A stretch of 64,000 nt of DNA from Polyangiaceae bacterium. GTDB taxonomy: Bacteria > Myxococcota_A > Polyangia > Polyangiales > Polyangiaceae. Under the pieces are notes generated by a model. That model was given only the letters and a program-made list of their open reading frames with translations. It was not told the origin of the DNA and did no database searches. The DNA is taken from positions 744,001 to 808,000 of the forward strand of contig JADJRH010000011.1 in NCBI GenBank assembly GCA_016712345.1. Reading direction: 5' to 3'. The first letter of the stretch is position 1. Each line of letters starts with the position of its first letter. Shown one piece after another: positions 37,507-47,500 of the stretch. The translations under genes and the position numbers were made by a program.

Positions 37507-37988
37507 ACACCGTCGATTCAACCGAAGAAAACCACGCGATTGACGTTCGACTCCTCCGCGACGGTGACCTCGACGCCATTGTTCGCATCGACGCGCAGGC
37601 ATCGGGTAGACTCCGCCGAGACTACTTTCGCCTTCGCCTCGACCGAGCGCTCAACGACACAAGTGTACGCATCAGCCTCGCCGCCGAAATCGACGGTAAG
37701 GTGGTAGGCTTTCTACTCGGATCTGTCTATTACGGTGATTTCGGCGTGCCGGAACCCGTCGCGACGATCGACGCGATCGGGGTAGACACGCGACACGCTC
37801 GCCACGGTGTAGGGCGCGCCCTGTGGAGTCAACTCGCCACCAACCTAAAAGGCATTCAGATCGACCGCGTTCAAACCCAGGTCGATTGGGCTCAACTCGA
37901 ACTGCTCACCTTTTTCCACAAATTGGGGTTTAAACCCGGCACTCGCATCGCTTTGGAGCGCGCACTCCATCACGACAGAGACGATTGA
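37503..37988 (+). CDS. GNAT-family N-acetyltransferase
   Basis: 161 residues, GTG start overlapping the bcrD stop, so it belongs to the benzoyl-CoA operon. GNAT features: N-terminal IDVRLLRDGDLDAIVRID, strand IDAIGVD followed by the acetyl-CoA pyrophosphate loop RHARHGVGRAL, and a C-terminal LLTFFHKLGFKPG. The acceptor is unknown. In this setting protein lysine acetylation (for example of an acyl-CoA ligase) is one possibility, but nothing in the sequence shows it. Confidence 0.85.
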   Translation: MNTVDSTEENHAIDVRLLRDGDLDAIVRIDAQASGRLRRDYFRLRLDRALNDTSVRISLAAEIDGKVVGFLLGSVYYGDFGVPEPVATIDAIGVDTRHARHGVGRALWSQLATNLKGIQIDRVQTQVDWAQLELLTFFHKLGFKPGTRIALERALHHDRDD

Positions 37989-38048
37989 TAATTCGCTCGA
38001 TCGATACGAACAGTTCAGCTAGACAGTCAGGTTTGCGCATTCAGCATA

Positions 38049-39575
38049 TTACAAAGGCGGGGCATCTTCCTGCTCATTTTCTTCGGGGGTCACGGTTCTA
38101 ACCCATGTCACCAAAGCACCGAGGGCGAGCCCAGCCAGCCACAGTGATCCGTTTCCCATGCCGAGTTGAAACACTTGTTTGCGGGCCGCCTCGCGTTTCC
38201 ACGACATTCCACGGGCATCGAGCGCCGCCCATGTTTCGCCGACAATGATGAGGCTTCCCCAGCAGCATGCCGTGAGCAACAAGGCCGCGAGCATCGCCCG
38301 CGCGCGCGAGCCTTTTTGGCGGATCACCCAAATGCTCGCGCCGCCGAAGAGCGCCGTCGCCATCAACGCGAAAATGATGGTTGTCGCCATACCAAATGAA
38401 GCTGTGGCTTCTGGGTAGATCGTACCAAAGCGTAGTAGGATGGACAGCACCGCCATGAGGATCGCCGCGGGTGCGGCGGGTTTTAGAAAACTCCAAAGCG
38501 CCGATGCCGATGCCGACCCGTTTTCCGCGACCGCATGTTCGTCCATCAATACGGGCGGCGCGTAATGAGGTGACAAAGGGGGTAAACCCTCCGGTGTCCG
38601 TGCCACCCCTCCGGTAGATTCAGGGACGGTTTGCCCACCCACCGTTTGGGGCACGGGTGCAACGGGCGGGCAGTCATTGGAGACCTCAGTGGACGGCTCT
38701 ACCAATAACGGGTCGACAAGGCCATCGGCATTCCCCTCGGCGCGGGCAAATCCGGCAGCTAAAAGAGCGCCGAGGTCGTCGGCCGACGAGATTCGAGTGG
38801 TTGAGTCGCGCGCCGTTGCAGCGAGCAGAACATCGAATATCGGCGGAGGAATATTGGGATGGGGTGGCAACGACTGTGTGGTGATTTTGACAGAGATCTC
38901 CGGAAGGGTGTCCCCCGCAAATGGGTTCGTCCCCGTCATCATTTCGTAGATCACTACGCCAAGAGCAAATACGTCTGACTGAACCGTGACGTGTTTTGCA
39001 CCTTTCCATTGTTCAGGAGCCATGTATGGGGGACTTCCCATGACAAGCCCCGTGCGAGTATGGTTGCTCGAAGCGGTAAGTCTGGCAATGCCAAAATCGA
39101 TAATCTTGGGTACCAGCTCACCGTGTTCGCGTGCCAAAAATACATTTCCGGGTTTGATATCCCGATGCACAATGTTCGATCGGTGGGCAGCACCCAGACC
39201 CTTGCAAATCCCGAGTGAAATAGATTCGGCCTCGCGCAAACTGCACGGTCCGCGGCGCAGTCGTCGGGCCAGACTCTCCCCATCCAACCACTCCATCACA
39301 ATAAAGCTTCTACCATCGGAGTCTCGAAACAGATCAATCGTTCGAGCGATGTTTTGATGAACGAGATTGGCTCCGATTTTTGCTTCATTCAGAAATCGGA
39401 CGACCACCTCGGCGGGCGCGTCGGTACCCATCAAAAGCACCTTGATCGCCACGCGTGTTCCAAGTTCGGTGTGTTGACCTTGGAAGATGGCGCCCATTCC
39501 CCCCGAGTCCACGAGGGTAAGCAGACGCCAACTTCCAAACGTCCTCTGCTCCAATTCTTTAAGCGGCGGAGCCAT
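38049..39575 (-). CDS. Membrane-bound Ser/Thr protein kinase
   Basis: 508 residues. Hanks-type kinase domain (about residues 15-270): glycine loop SGGMGAIFQG, VAIK with Lys45, HRDIKPGN with HRD at 137-139, DFG at 160-162, APEQ and the following DVFALGVVIYEMMTG; all catalytic residues are present. After a Pro-rich linker come about four hydrophobic segments (residues about 355-490), so the kinase is cytoplasmic and membrane-anchored. Its start is 9 bp downstream of the protease gene stop, so the two are one transcript. Many such kinases occur in myxobacteria; the target is unknown. Confidence 0.92.
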   Translation of the reverse strand: MAPPLKELEQRTFGSWRLLTLVDSGGMGAIFQGQHTELGTRVAIKVLLMGTDAPAEVVVRFLNEAKIGANLVHQNIARTIDLFRDSDGRSFIVMEWLDGESLARRLRRGPCSLREAESISLGICKGLGAAHRSNIVHRDIKPGNVFLAREHGELVPKIIDFGIARLTASSNHTRTGLVMGSPPYMAPEQWKGAKHVTVQSDVFALGVVIYEMMTGTNPFAGDTLPEISVKITTQSLPPHPNIPPPIFDVLLAATARDSTTRISSADDLGALLAAGFARAEGNADGLVDPLLVEPSTEVSNDCPPVAPVPQTVGGQTVPESTGGVARTPEGLPPLSPHYAPPVLMDEHAVAENGSASASALWSFLKPAAPAAILMAVLSILLRFGTIYPEATASFGMATTIIFALMATALFGGASIWVIRQKGSRARAMLAALLLTACCWGSLIIVGETWAALDARGMSWKREAARKQVFQLGMGNGSLWLAGLALGALVTWVRTVTPEENEQEDAPPL

Positions 39576-39584
39576 GATCTACCC

Positions 39585-41786
39585 TCACCGGGCAAAGTCG
39601 ATCCGTTCAGGGTAGGTACTGCCGTCCGTGCGATGAAGCACCAGCTTGTTCTGCACGATTCGCAGCACGAACAGCTTGTCGGCGGTGTAGTGTACAGGCA
39701 ATGTGCACCGCCTTCCGTCCACACCGACGCGCTCCGTCTTCGGCGATCCGTCCCTATTTTGTACGGTAGGGAACATGCGAATCGCACCCTCTTTCAGCAC
39801 CCCCCTGAAGTTTTGCTCCATCCCGACCTCCATAGAATTCGACTGATTGCAAGTCCACAGCTTGCCGGGATCTGTGTACCACTCCCTGAGAAAGTGGTGT
39901 TTCACCTGCGCGTTGCCCTCGGCATCCACACTGATGTCGAGGCGCTCGGTGATCTTTGCGTCAATGGTCACATCGTCGCTCAAGACCACGCGCTGCCGCG
40001 TTCCGCGAACATACCAGGTTCCGTTGAATGCGGCGGCATCGGCGCTGCCATGTCTTTCAATCCAATAGGGCTTTCCAGAGTCGTCAAACAGCTTGAGACG
40101 CAGTCGACCCTGCTCGGTACTCACCCACACCGAAAAGCTCGTGGCGGAGCCTTTGGTGCTGACCGTGGCTTTGTAAGCGCGAGAGTCGTCGTTGGCTTTC
40201 TCTACAGATGACACTGTGAGTTCCTGTTCCGCATCTTCCCATTGCAGAACGCTCGCCGTCAGATCCCAAGCGAGGGCCCTACTTGCGTAGTTTTCGCAAT
40301 CGATAATCGGAGCCTTTGCCGACTTACCACTGCTGTCTCGGCCGAGTCCAAACAGGGCGAGCGCCTGCTTTGGACACGGCGCAAGTTCCTTCGTCACTTC
40401 CGACGAGCGGTATGTTGCCAGCCCTTTCCCGGGCAATCCCGCAAACACGAATCCAAGTCGGGCAGGGCCGGTGATCTTGTTTTCGTCAGGTGACATGTCG
40501 TGCGAGAGTTCAGCAATCTCCGATGCCATCTTGCGCACCATGGGGAGATCTTCGCTTGCCACAAATTCGCTCTCTCGAATTTCCATGCGGTCGGCCGTGG
40601 GGCGTTTCAAATATTCAGTTTGAATTTTGGTCAGTAGAGCCTTCACCTCTTCAACGTTGGGGGGCGGCGGCGCCTCGGCGGGTTTGAGGGTTGCCAGAAG
40701 TTTCGCCAACACCTCCACGCTAACCGCTCCGTTTTGCTGTGTGTGCTCTTTGTCCTTTAGAACGTTGACCCCCGCAACTTCGTCATTTTCGTTCACCGTC
40801 GGGCCGCCGCTGTAGCCCGGCTCCAGTTGAGCGGAGATGATGATCCCTTCGATGGCGTTGGCCCGAACTTCCCTTCGCGTGACTCGGTCCAACACGCGGA
40901 ACTTGGTTGTAGCGCTGATCTTACCTTCTTGACTTACGGAAGACTCAAGTTTTCCCAGGTTAGATCGGGGAAATCCGTGTGCCGTGATTTTCTCGTCCTT
41001 CACCGGACCTTTTGCCAGGGGTAGGGTAGAAAACCTATCCGCCTGCACTTCCTTTAGGCGAACAATCGCCAGATCGGCATCCGGATCCACCGCCACAACT
41101 TCCGTGGATGGGTAGGCCTCCACGTACGATTTCTTGTCAGATACCTCCACCATTCGCTCAATCCGTACGGGGTCGCCCGACTCAATGACGTGGTAGGCTG
41201 TGACGACGTACGCGTTGGCGTCTGGACCCGCCACAAAGAAGCCCGCGCCCCCGCTGTCACCGGCCACCACATGCACAAGCGCCTGACGCACACGGGCGTC
41301 GCGAGTGGTTCGACTGGGGCGCATGATCGCCCAGCTTCCGGCAACCACCAGAAGGATGGTTGCCAGAGCGCCCACGATGGCAAATGCCCGGCGGCGTTTT
41401 ACTCCGCGTGTACCGCCAGCCAACCGTTGCGGTGCGGAAGGAGTGGGAGACACAACAGGGGTTGCGGGCGTCTCAACCCTCATTACCGCGGGTGGACGCG
41501 GCGAATGTCCGCCGGCTGCGAAGACCTCCGGTGGCCTAAACGTTGTGGAGGGTTCAGCCGTTGGGGCCAGCGGGGGACGAGCGCCTTTTTGCCTTTCGGA
41601 CGCCTCGTAGAGCGCAGTAGCAAATGCTTCCACCTCGGTGATTTTTATCCATACCGACTGCCCCGTCGCACACACCTCCGCTGTCGCGTCAATGAGATGA
41701 TCGTAGATATACTTGACTATCAACTCCATCGGATAGGGCCCCTCGGGGTTCCCCTTAGTCCTCATGACAAACCATGCCGTACCCAT
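39585..41786 (-). CDS. GYF_2-domain membrane protein with trypsin-like serine protease domain
   Basis: 733 residues, GGAGGG before the ATG at 41786. Residues 1-60 form a GYF_2 (DUF4339) domain (NPEGPYPMELIV...WIKI). A Pro-rich linker and a single membrane helix (about 134-155) place the rest outside the cytoplasm. The protease domain (about 165-350) has the S1/HtrA triad: His199 in TAYHVI, Asp238 in DADLAIVRL, Ser326 in GYSGGPT. No PDZ domain follows; instead about 370 residues of unrecognised, partly beta-rich sequence with paired cysteines. Coupled to the kinase gene downstream, suggesting an envelope-sensing or signalling pair. Confidence 0.88.
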   Translation of the reverse strand: MGTAWFVMRTKGNPEGPYPMELIVKYIYDHLIDATAEVCATGQSVWIKITEVEAFATALYEASERQKGARPPLAPTAEPSTTFRPPEVFAAGGHSPRPPAVMRVETPATPVVSPTPSAPQRLAGGTRGVKRRRAFAIVGALATILLVVAGSWAIMRPSRTTRDARVRQALVHVVAGDSGGAGFFVAGPDANAYVVTAYHVIESGDPVRIERMVEVSDKKSYVEAYPSTEVVAVDPDADLAIVRLKEVQADRFSTLPLAKGPVKDEKITAHGFPRSNLGKLESSVSQEGKISATTKFRVLDRVTRREVRANAIEGIIISAQLEPGYSGGPTVNENDEVAGVNVLKDKEHTQQNGAVSVEVLAKLLATLKPAEAPPPPNVEEVKALLTKIQTEYLKRPTADRMEIRESEFVASEDLPMVRKMASEIAELSHDMSPDENKITGPARLGFVFAGLPGKGLATYRSSEVTKELAPCPKQALALFGLGRDSSGKSAKAPIIDCENYASRALAWDLTASVLQWEDAEQELTVSSVEKANDDSRAYKATVSTKGSATSFSVWVSTEQGRLRLKLFDDSGKPYWIERHGSADAAAFNGTWYVRGTRQRVVLSDDVTIDAKITERLDISVDAEGNAQVKHHFLREWYTDPGKLWTCNQSNSMEVGMEQNFRGVLKEGAIRMFPTVQNRDGSPKTERVGVDGRRCTLPVHYTADKLFVLRIVQNKLVLHRTDGSTYPERIDFAR

Positions 41787-42080
41787 CGATCCCTCCTGCT
41801 TCTTTGTCCGTCACGCGTCCGCCTACGACACAAAGCCCGCGTCGGCCGCAGTGGCCGATTTCCGGGCAATTTTTGAAGAACGCGCTTGCACGTTTTTCCC
41901 AGATTCCAAGATGCGTGCCACCGGTGGAGGGCAACCAAGTGAGCAAGTCGCACGCAAAACCGACTTTGTATGTCAGAAACGATCCATTCTCTTTCGAACA
42001 GAATTCCATTCCAGGCAAATCTGTGGAACATTCCAATTCAGGGGTCGCAACGTGCTGCCCCAACCCGGTTGGAGGATTGA

Positions 42081-42836
42081 ATGAGACTTTCCAGTTGGCC
42101 CCTGCTTTTCGCAATCGGTTTGTGTGCCGCTTGTTCCGGCACAAGTGAGTCCACATCCACCGGCGGCGGCGGAACGGGAGGTTCACCAACGGGGGGCGGC
42201 GGCTCGGGGGGAACAACCACGAACGCCACCACCACGGGTTCCACAAGTTCTACCGGAGGGGGTGGAAGTTCCAACTGCCCCACCATGGGTGAGAACGTTT
42301 ACGACAACGCGGTAGGGGCCGATATCTCCATCTGCCAGTCTCTCGTTTCTCCCCTTCCAGAAGAGGATGGCACGTTTTCTGTCACCGTTTTTGGTCCATT
42401 TGTAACGGGGTTTGACCTGTCAGGTTTTTCGTTTGCGGCCGGTGAAACAAGTAGTACCGCACCAACCGACCCGTGGACGGCCTCGGTCACCGTCGTTCCC
42501 GCCGGAAGTGACCCGCTCGCGATCGATCCCAATGTCGGCGCTCAGGCCTACCCATTACAGCTTATTGAAACTCTCACCATACCCGGTGATAACAAAATGC
42601 ACAGGTATTCTATTGCGCTTGACACAACCCTCAAGGTAAACGCGTGCGACACAGTCGTTGTCGCATTGCGCAACACCGTTGGCCCGCCCCTCAGCTCCCT
42701 TGGAACCTGCGGCACCAAATCTACCCATTCAGAAACCAATCAGTGGTGGGAACTCAACGGCAACATGGTGCAAATGTCAACTTACGGTGCACAGTTTGAC
42801 AAAGACTGGTGGGTATCGCTCACTGTCGCGCAATAA
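42081..42836 (+). CDS. Lipoprotein with Gly/Thr-rich linker
   Basis: 251 residues with GGAGG ahead of the ATG at 42081. Signal ends GLCAAC. Residues about 22-65 are a Gly/Ser/Thr linker of the myxobacterial type. The remaining 185 residues are beta-rich (FSVTVFGPFVTGFDLSGFSF, TASVTVVPAG) with four cysteines. No family recognised. Divergent from the protease-kinase pair across 294 bp and convergent with the biosynthetic operon (26 bp between stops). Confidence 0.75.
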   Translation: MRLSSWPLLFAIGLCAACSGTSESTSTGGGGTGGSPTGGGGSGGTTTNATTTGSTSSTGGGGSSNCPTMGENVYDNAVGADISICQSLVSPLPEEDGTFSVTVFGPFVTGFDLSGFSFAAGETSSTAPTDPWTASVTVVPAGSDPLAIDPNVGAQAYPLQLIETLTIPGDNKMHRYSIALDTTLKVNACDTVVVALRNTVGPPLSSLGTCGTKSTHSETNQWWELNGNMVQMSTYGAQFDKDWWVSLTVAQ

Positions 42837-42862
42837 AACCCGCCGAACAATAGGCCCCCATT

Positions 42863-43786
42863 TCAGGCCACGCGCGCCGCTCGCGCTCGGGCAAAACCAT
42901 CCAGAAAATTCTCCACTCGCGACATCATACGCGCCCGATGGGAGGCCACGGCGTAGGTGTGATCAGCATCGGCATAAAATTCAACCTGCACCCGTTCAGG
43001 GTAGGTCAGATGGGGAAACATCTCAAAAAATTGGTCGCGATGAACATAGTCAGACCAGCCACCGGTGTACACAAACAAAAGTTGAGTTCCACGGCTTAAA
43101 ATGCCGTTCAATTCTGCTTCAATCACATCCCGCGCGGGCCAGTCTTCTGCGAAAACCGCCGCCGCATCTTGGCCCGGCTGCTCGCCGTCCATAGGGCTCT
43201 CAGGACTGCGCGGCGGTTGAACGTCCGCGACCCGTGTGGTGGTAGGATCTCCGCCCCGGGCTCCCCGCAACAAGGTGAGAGCACGTTGCCCGGCGCGTTG
43301 CCAAAACGCAGGCGAAGCGGCTTTATTCATGGCCGCGTAGAGCGCGTGTGTGGGGGTTGCGTAAGCGTACGCATCGAGCAAAACACCCCCGACAATGCGC
43401 TCATCTTCGAGTGCGGCTCGATGGGTAGAAAGCCCCCCTGCACAAAGGCCCACAACAATAAACCGTTTCACACCCAAACGTGCGCTCAATGCGTCCATGG
43501 CGTCTTGGGCATCGAGAACAGCTCGCTCTTCATAATGGAGCGTACCCGGACGAGCCGCGCTGTCACCCAGCCCAGATTGATCGATCCGAAACACGAGCCA
43601 ATCGCGCTCCACAAGCCGGCGCGCCAGATCCACATTCAACCGAAACGGTCCCACCCGGTGAATCAGACCGGCATTCAGAATAATTACAGCCGGGCGATCA
43701 ACATCCAGGGTGGTTGGCACCGTGACAATTCCCACCAAACCGCGATTTTGACCAAACTGAATTGGTTTTTCGTTCACCACCGTCAT
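42863..43786 (-). CDS. Alpha/beta hydrolase, exosortase-A-associated hydrolase 1 type, Cys nucleophile
   Basis: 307 residues, last gene of the biosynthetic operon. Alpha/beta-hydrolase fold: IILNAGLIHRVGPFRLNVDLARRL, then DQSGLGDS, the nucleophile elbow GLCAGG and a late DADHTYAVASHR with the likely catalytic His. Cys replaces Ser in the elbow. A GLC-type elbow and the N-terminal AG...RVGP motif match the hydrolase-1 family found in exosortase A loci. Here it sits after NRPS genes that lack a thioesterase domain, so release or transfer of the assembled acyl chain is a reasonable inference. Start overlaps the preceding stop by 4 bp. Confidence 0.8.
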   Translation of the reverse strand: MTVVNEKPIQFGQNRGLVGIVTVPTTLDVDRPAVIILNAGLIHRVGPFRLNVDLARRLVERDWLVFRIDQSGLGDSAARPGTLHYEERAVLDAQDAMDALSARLGVKRFIVVGLCAGGLSTHRAALEDERIVGGVLLDAYAYATPTHALYAAMNKAASPAFWQRAGQRALTLLRGARGGDPTTTRVADVQPPRSPESPMDGEQPGQDAAAVFAEDWPARDVIEAELNGILSRGTQLLFVYTGGWSDYVHRDQFFEMFPHLTYPERVQVEFYADADHTYAVASHRARMMSRVENFLDGFARARAARVA

Positions 43787-44582
43787 GGGGTGTTCTCCAA
43801 GCAGGAAGCAATGACAAGAGCAACATCACCGGGCAAAAGAAGTTCATCCGCGCGCCGAACATCTTCCCATCCCGGTTGAGCGGTGCACGTTTTTTGAAGC
43901 ACTTCCGCGCCGCGTCCTTCCAACCGGGATAGGTAGTCCGGCGGGGGAGGTTCTTGGGTAGATGAAACAAGTCCCAAAAGCGGAGCCGACACATTCGAGA
44001 AATCGGCCGGTGTCAGGCCGGCGATATCTGCAAGCAGGGTCGACGAAAATTCTACCCCCACGAGTTCACTCTGAGGGGTAGACGGACCTTTCCAATTCCG
44101 AGTGTCCAAAAGCGCTTGTCGTCCACCAACATCTTCGCGTGCAAACGTTTCAGCGAGTTTATGTAAGATGCGCCGTCCACAACCGGATCCCACACAACAA
44201 ACGCCCTCGCCTTCACCTTTTTTGCCGCACGCGCCGCGAGCGCCGCGCCGAGTCGAACCGCCACAATGGACATGGAAGACACTCCCGTAGAGTCGAGAAG
44301 CTCTCGGCTCGCCGTGTGTACATCTTCACACCACCTTGCAACGGTTGCCTGGAACATACTCCCCGAAGAGTCGCCCACGCCGTGCCAGTCAAATCGTAAA
44401 ACGTGGTGTCCCTGTTTGGCCAGCGTGGATGCTACCTGACGAAGTGCCCAGTGACAACGGACATATTCATGTCCAATCGGCGGGCAGATGAGTACCCCGT
44501 GGCCGCGCTCAACGGCGGCGGGAGGTTCGTCCACCACTCCCCACAACGGGGATGATGAATCGCCGAAAAAGAAAGGGGTCAT
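43783..44582 (-). pseudogene. Frameshifted alpha/beta hydrolase, exosortase-A-associated hydrolase 2 type
   Basis: Two overlapping frames make up one protein of about 266 residues. Frame one starts at the ATG at 44582 (overlapping the NRPS stop) and has ICPPIGHEYVRCHWALRQVA, FDWHGVGDSSG and an elbow VRLGA without a Ser, as I recall for hydrolase-2 proteins (GLRLGA). It stops at 44052. The other frame carries the C-terminal part down to 43783, where its stop overlaps the next start. Joining them needs a -1 shift, most simply one missing base; the TTTT run on the coding strand at 44108-44111 is the likeliest site. This is either a sequencing error or a recent mutation, since coupling at both ends is intact. 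Confidence 0.75.
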
Positions 44583-47500
44583 GACAGGCCGGCGTTCTCC
44601 ACAAGCTTGGCCACTTCACCCAGGGTAGACAGGATCAACGCCCGTGGTGGAATGCGAACGCGCGTGCGATTCTCAATTTCTGAAACAATCGACATGCACG
44701 TGAGCGAATCGCCGCCACCCTCAAAAAAGTTACCATTCGTTCCAAAAAGTGCGCCTCCCCCCACGGATCGTTCACACAATTCTACCAGAAGCTTTTCAGC
44801 CTCCGTCTTGGGCGCAATTCGCTCCCGTTCAACGTGACGCTGGCCGCTCCCCAACTTCACGGCCGTCCGACGGTCAATCTTACCGTTGGGAGTGCGAGGT
44901 AGAGAAGGTAGTTCCGCGACCAACTGAGGGATCATCACCTCGGGCAGTCGACTCCGAAGGTAACGGCGCACTTCCGTCGGTGTCAGATTCTCCCCTTGTC
45001 GCAGCACGAAGAACACAGCAAGTCGAGCTTCCACACCCGCTTCTCGAACGGCCGCCGCAGCGCATTCAAGCACCGCCGGGTGAGTTGAAAGCGCAGCTTC
45101 CACCTCTCCCAGTTCTACTCGGTGACCTCTGATCTTTACCTGGTCGTCGTTTCGGCCGGCGATCTCCAACACTCCATCGCCACGGCGCCGGCCGATGTCT
45201 CCTGTGCGGTGCAGGCGCGCTCCGGGCACGTCCGAAAACGGGTCGGGCACGAACCGCCGACTGTTCATGTCAGGTCTGTCGAGGTAGCCGATCGCCACCC
45301 CACTGCCACCGATGTAGAGTTCACCCCACGCCCCGATGGGTCTGAGAGCCATGCGATCGTCCAATGCGTACACCTGAGTGTTGCCAATCGGACGCCCGAT
45401 GGGGATGGAACCTGACACCTCGGTCACGTGGTAAAGCGTTGACCAGATCGTTGTTTCTGTGGGTCCGTAGCAGTTGACCACTGTGGCGCCGCTTGAAAGC
45501 AGCCATTGGGCCAAGTCGGGTGGAAAGCTCTCCCCGCCCACCAGCGCTCGCAACCCCTTGGGATCATAGCCCGCGGTGCGCAACATGCGGTACACCGCCG
45601 GAGGCGCCTGAAGAACTGTGGCGCGCGAGCGCGTGAGAAGCGACGCAAGCTCGCGTCCGTCCGACGCGGCGTCGCCGCTCGCAACATGAAGTTGTGCGCC
45701 GGAGCAAAGCGGAACGTATAGTTCGTACCCCGCGATATCGAACGAGAAGGTTACCACGGCAACCAGCACATCGGCGCTTGTCATGCCCGGATCTACCCGC
45801 ATTGACTCAACGAAGTTTGTAAGATTTTTGTGGGAGATCTGCACGCCGTTGGGTACACCTGTTGAACCCGACGTAAAAATCACATAAGCCACGTCGTCGG
45901 GTAGAGCGTCTGAAGTGAAGGGTTGACCCGCGCCGCTTTCAAAAACGTGCGAGGTAAGTGTCACCGTCGCTGTCGAAGCCGCGGCGGCAACCGCCTGGGT
46001 TACCACTTCGAGCGTTTCAGGTTCGACAAGTACCATTGCCGCGGCGCCGACCATGGCCACCATACGTTCGGCTGGGTAGCGCGGATCGACAGGAATATAC
46101 GCCGCCCCCGATGCGAGAATTCCAAGAAGGAGCGGCACCACATCGGCTGAGCGCGACACCGCGAATGCGACCCGTTTGCCCCGACCAATGCCCCGCGCTT
46201 TGAGAAACCCCGCCACCTGCGCGGCGCGAGCTTCAACGTCGGAGTATGTGTACGCACGCGAGCCGTCCAAAACGGCTTCTTTTTGAGGGTGCAAGCTCAC
46301 CTGTTTGCGGAAAAGGTCCACCACCGTTGCCGCCGGGCATTCAGCGTGGGTTGCGTTGTACTCTGAAAGCAGCGCCCGCCGTTGGTCGGCGGTTACAATG
46401 GGTAGATCGGCGCAGCTCGTCTCCCACGATTCTGTAATCGCGCCGAGAAGGGTCACATACCCATTGAGCCAAGCTTCAATGGTTTGCCGATCCCAGAGTG
46501 CGGTGGAATATTGACATTCAAGCGCGAGCGTTCCGTGTGATTCAAACACGTTGAGAAACAGTTCAAACGTCTCCGCAATCCGGGGATTTCCTCGAAAACG
46601 CGCGGACGCGTCACCAAAACGCAGTCCACCGGCACCTTCCATTCCTGTGTCCAAGTTAAACAAAACCTGAACCAGCGGAAGGCGGCTTGGATCGCGCGGC
46701 AGCGGCAACATGGGTAGAACCGATCCCAGTGTGAAACGCTGGTGATCGTAGGCGTCGAGCACAACGGCGCGCGCCGCTTTGAGAACGTCGGCAAACCGGG
46801 CGTTTTTGTCGGCCCGCATTCGCATGGGTAGAAGGTTGGCGCAATGCCCGACAAGCGACGAAAGACCCAACGCGCTTTGCGCCGAAGCGGGAACACCAAT
46901 CACAATGTCAGACTGGCCCGACAATCGCTGCATGAGCACGTAAAAGGCTGAAAATAACGTGACGAAAAGGCTCGCCCCGTTTTTCGCTCCCGCTTTTTTC
47001 AGGTTGAGCAACTGTTCTGAGCCAATGGGTAGATCCACTCGGGCAGATCCAAATGCTCGAAGCGCGGGGCGTGGCCGATCCGTGGGTAGGTCGAGCGCAT
47101 CGGGAATTGTTTCAAAAACGCCGCGCCAGAAGGTTTCTTCACGCTCCGCGTTTCGACCGGCTTCGTCGCGCGCGTAGTCGGCAAACCGGTGAGCCGGTGA
47201 AAGTTTTGCCAACATCTCCGGCTTCAGCCTTTCACCCAAACCCACCTGACTTGTATAAATCGCCGCCAGATCGTCAAGGAGGACAGCAAAGGACCAACCG
47301 TCGCAGACAATGTGATGACTGCCCAGAATGAGGCGGTGATCGTCTGTATCAAACTTGACAAGTGCGGCGCGGAGAAGCGGCCCCGACTCCAGGTCAAACG
47401 GTGTTGTAACTTCGGCCGAAATGAAGTTTTGAAGCAGGGCGCCCCGGTTTTCGTTTGCCGTTCCAGTCAGGTCAACCAGTTTGAAAGGCACCTCGGGCTC

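Noticed and set aside
43783..44582. Two separate small genes
   Set aside because: Each half lacks a complete hydrolase fold, and the second has no ribosome site; together they make one protein of normal length.
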